A DNA stretch of 15,431 bases, from assembly GCA_002794515.1 (NCBI GenBank), contig PGTJ01000028.1, positions 1-15,431 on the forward strand, given 5' to 3'. Shown one piece after another: positions 13,696-15,431 of the stretch. The notes beneath the pieces were generated by a model. That model had not been told where the DNA came from, did not search any database, and was given only the letters and a program-made list of their open reading frames with translations. This DNA is from Phototrophicales bacterium. GTDB lineage: Bacteria; Chloroflexota; Anaerolineae; Aggregatilineales; Phototrophicaceae. The translations under genes and the position numbers were made by a program. Position 1 is the stretch's first letter; each line of letters begins with the position of its first letter.

Positions 13696-13726
13696 ATCCC
13701 ATACGTTTTTCTATATTAACTGATTG

Positions 13727-15067
13727 TTAAATCTGGACTCTAGTACCAAGTGGAATTTCGCTAATACCAATGGTCACACTGCTCGTGTTTGTCCCACAAC
13801 ATCCACCGCCAGAGCCATCATCGACACCGCACACGCCCGTTTCTGGCAATACCAAATCGACCATCTGCGCGGCTTGTGTGTCGCCAACCAACATCGCCAC
13901 CACAGAACGCACCTGTTCATAACCTGTTAGGAGCAGAAAGGTGGGGGCGCGTCCGTAACTCTTCATGCCCACGATGTAAAAATCTGGCTCTGGATGACGC
14001 AGTTCTGCTTCGCCATGTGGCGGGACTGTCCCACAACTGTGGATATTGGGGTCGATCATCGGCGCGAGGGCGCTCACACTTTCGAGTGCGCTATCCATAT
14101 CCAGACGCAATTCGCGGAGCATGTCTAAATTGGGGCGTGCGCCTGTGGTGCAGATGATTTCATCGACCACCACCGTGTGTATATCTTCCCCATTGTTGCC
14201 GATGACCAGCACACCATCTGCATTTTCGGCGATTTCAGTGATGAAAAACGGCGCAACGATGTGGAACATGCCTGCCTCTGTACTGGCTTTTAGCCGTTCT
14301 CCTAATTGACCGCGTGCCGATAGTTCATCATTCACCCCGCCACCGAATGAACGAGTCATGTTGGCGCTTCGCAATACCCAAAAAATTTCGGTATCGGGGT
14401 GCGTTTCGCGCAATTTACCCAAATCTAGCAGGGCATTGGTGGCAGAATGTCCATTCCCAACGACCATCACACGCTTATTGGCATAGCGAGCGCGGTGCAA
14501 TCCATGCACATCGGGGATGCCATAGAAAATTTTATTGCTATGGCGCTTTTCGCCGATAGCGGGCAATCCATTCCCACCCAACGGATTCGGTGTATTCCAT
14601 GTGCCAGTGGCATCAATCACTGCCCGTGCTTGGATGTGCGCTTCGTGACCATCGGCATACACCACATGCAAGACAAATGGCGAATTTCTGCGATTGGCGG
14701 TCTTCATTTTATCGGCGCGACTACGACTAATCGCCATCACCCGTGCATTGAGGTGGATGTGTGGTGCAACTTGGGGTAATTGTGCAAATGGAAGCAGATA
14801 TTTTTCGCGCAGGTCGCCCCCTGTGGGCAATTCATCGGCGGGTGGCATTTGCCAACCATGTGCCATCAGCAAGCGCACACTGGCTTTATCGACCACATAT
14901 TGCCATGGCGAGAACATCCGCACATGCGCCCAATCGCGCAGATTTGCGCCAATGCTATCGCCTGCTTCAAATAATATGGGTGTTTCGCCCCGTTCTAATA
15001 GGTGTGCTACTGCCGATAATCCCACTGGACCACCGCCGATAACCGCTACGGGCAAATGATGTGTCAT
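13727..15067 (-). CDS. FAD/NAD(P)-dependent oxidoreductase with a cysteine-rich tail
   Basis: This is a 446-residue two-dinucleotide-fold flavoprotein, starting at MTHHLPVAVIGGGP (ATG at 15067, AGAGGG upstream). The FAD motif GxGxxG is G11-G13-G16, the linker ATGTWNTPNP is at 153-162, the NAD(P) motif is VGNGHSA at 203-209, and a second FAD contact is CTTGARPN. The layout matches flavin monooxygenase and thioredoxin-reductase-like enzymes. The tail LPETGVC-GVDDGSGGGCCG has C413, C423 and C424, a likely thiol or metalloid redox site. It follows the ArsR gene by 50 bases on the same strand, so it is probably that regulator's target; a role in arsenic, thiol or electrophile stress is inferred from this pairing. 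The substrate is unknown. Confidence 0.82.
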   Translation of the reverse strand: MTHHLPVAVIGGGPVGLSAVAHLLERGETPILFEAGDSIGANLRDWAHVRMFSPWQYVVDKASVRLLMAHGWQMPPADELPTGGDLREKYLLPFAQLPQVAPHIHLNARVMAISRSRADKMKTANRRNSPFVLHVVYADGHEAHIQARAVIDATGTWNTPNPLGGNGLPAIGEKRHSNKIFYGIPDVHGLHRARYANKRVMVVGNGHSATNALLDLGKLRETHPDTEIFWVLRSANMTRSFGGGVNDELSARGQLGERLKASTEAGMFHIVAPFFITEIAENADGVLVIGNNGEDIHTVVVDEIICTTGARPNLDMLRELRLDMDSALESVSALAPMIDPNIHSCGTVPPHGEAELRHPEPDFYIVGMKSYGRAPTFLLLTGYEQVRSVVAMLVGDTQAAQMVDLVLPETGVCGVDDGSGGGCCGTNTSSVTIGISEIPLGTRVQI

Positions 15068-15081
15068 GATACCCTCTCTTT

Positions 15082-15099
15082 TATCGTAAAAATACGATA
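15082..15099. promoter_or_regulatory. Inverted repeat between the arsR-like and flavoprotein genes
   Basis: TATCGTA-AAAA-TACGATA is a perfect 7+7 repeat with a 4-base centre, lying 14 bases before the flavoprotein ATG. AT-rich dyads of this size are typical ArsR/SmtB operators, so it could be an internal operator. It could also fold as a small hairpin next to the ribosome site. Confidence 0.5.
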
Positions 15100-15117
15100 G
15101 AAAAACGTAAAAAAATT

Positions 15118-15426
15118 TTAGAACAAGTCGCTTACCTGTGCCTTGAACCATGCTACGGTTTCATTACACAAACAATAGCAGGTGGCAGTGCCTTCGATTG
15201 TGCCACAAATCAGACCCGCATCGCGCAGAACTTTGAGATGTTGCGAGACGGTCGCTTGTGCCAACGGCAACACATCCACAATATCCCCCGTGATACATTG
15301 GGGATGTTCCATCAAATAACGGACGATCTGCATCCGTGCAGGATGACCGAGCGCCTTCATCATCTCGGTGAGGCGATGCTCATCGTCTGTCAAGTTATAA
15401 GATTTGAGTGTATGTTCTTGTTCCAT
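15118..15426 (-). CDS. ArsR/SmtB-family repressor
   Basis: This is a 102-residue winged-helix repressor. The helix-turn-helix is ALGHPARMQIVRYL to LPLAQATVSQHLKVLRDAG (25-71), then the wing GTIEGTATCYCLC. Cysteines C83, C85 and C87 after the wing, with C44 and C74, could bind a soft metal, metalloid or reactive sulfur/thiol ligand; the CYC motif after the wing recurs in one ArsR subgroup. The usual CxC on helix 3 of classical ArsR is absent. Only five bases lie upstream in the window, so the promoter is outside and an upstream start cannot be excluded. Confidence 0.88.
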   Translation of the reverse strand: MEQEHTLKSYNLTDDEHRLTEMMKALGHPARMQIVRYLMEHPQCITGDIVDVLPLAQATVSQHLKVLRDAGLICGTIEGTATCYCLCNETVAWFKAQVSDLF

Positions 15427-15431
15427 AATCG

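Noticed and set aside
1..15431. CRISPR array, tRNA or rRNA gene, riboswitch
   Set aside because: No regularly spaced repeats, no cloverleaf with a CCA or T-loop consensus and no rRNA core sequences were recognised. A Moco riboswitch before modA is excluded by the gene overlaps.

Overview
The window (about 15.4 kb, GC near 50% by eye, bacterial gene density and Shine-Dalgarno sites) looks like a chromosomal segment of a free-living bacterium. The mix of a conflict-type NACHT protein, a PadR-linked molybdate operon, a secreted TIM-barrel glycosidase-like protein and an ArsR/flavoprotein cluster would fit Chloroflexota (Anaerolineae-like), but that assignment is weak inference. No rRNA, tRNA, CRISPR array, integrase or transposase was seen.

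Left part (1-3450): an unrecognised protein built of four similar ~70-residue units (minus), then ada (plus; O6-methylguanine repair and regulator), whose 3' end overlaps, tail to tail, a membrane-anchored alpha/beta hydrolase gene (minus).

Island (3453-7949): a perfect 86-bp direct repeat, copies 4411 bp apart, brackets three plus-strand genes: a 1006-residue DUF4062-NACHT-FGE/C-type-lectin-fold protein with its own promoter, an unrecognised protein resembling the N-terminal part of defence-associated HNH nucleases, and a MazG-type nucleotide pyrophosphohydrolase. The repeat holds the last ten codons of the neighbouring SDR gene, a strong hairpin terminator and the last four codons of the mazG-like gene. 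The insertion therefore sits at the 3' end of the SDR gene and recreated that end, as integrating elements do. The extreme C-terminus of the NACHT protein has the residue pattern of a variable region of a diversity-generating retroelement (DGR): framework residues are kept, and exactly the positions normally templated by AAY codons carry H, D, F, V, L and W. No reverse transcriptase or template repeat was found in the window, so any diversification would act from a distant locus. This is the most interesting system here: a recently inserted NLR-like conflict island whose sensor tip may be diversified in trans.

Right part (7917-15431), all minus strand: the SDR (3-hydroxyacyl-CoA dehydrogenase-like); padR-modA-modB, translationally coupled, with two palindromes exactly 21 bp apart over the padR promoter and no modC nearby; a secreted clan GH-A-like protein; an MFS transporter; and an ArsR-type regulator followed by a flavoprotein with a cysteine-rich tail, suggesting a thiol/metalloid or redox stress unit that may include the MFS gene.
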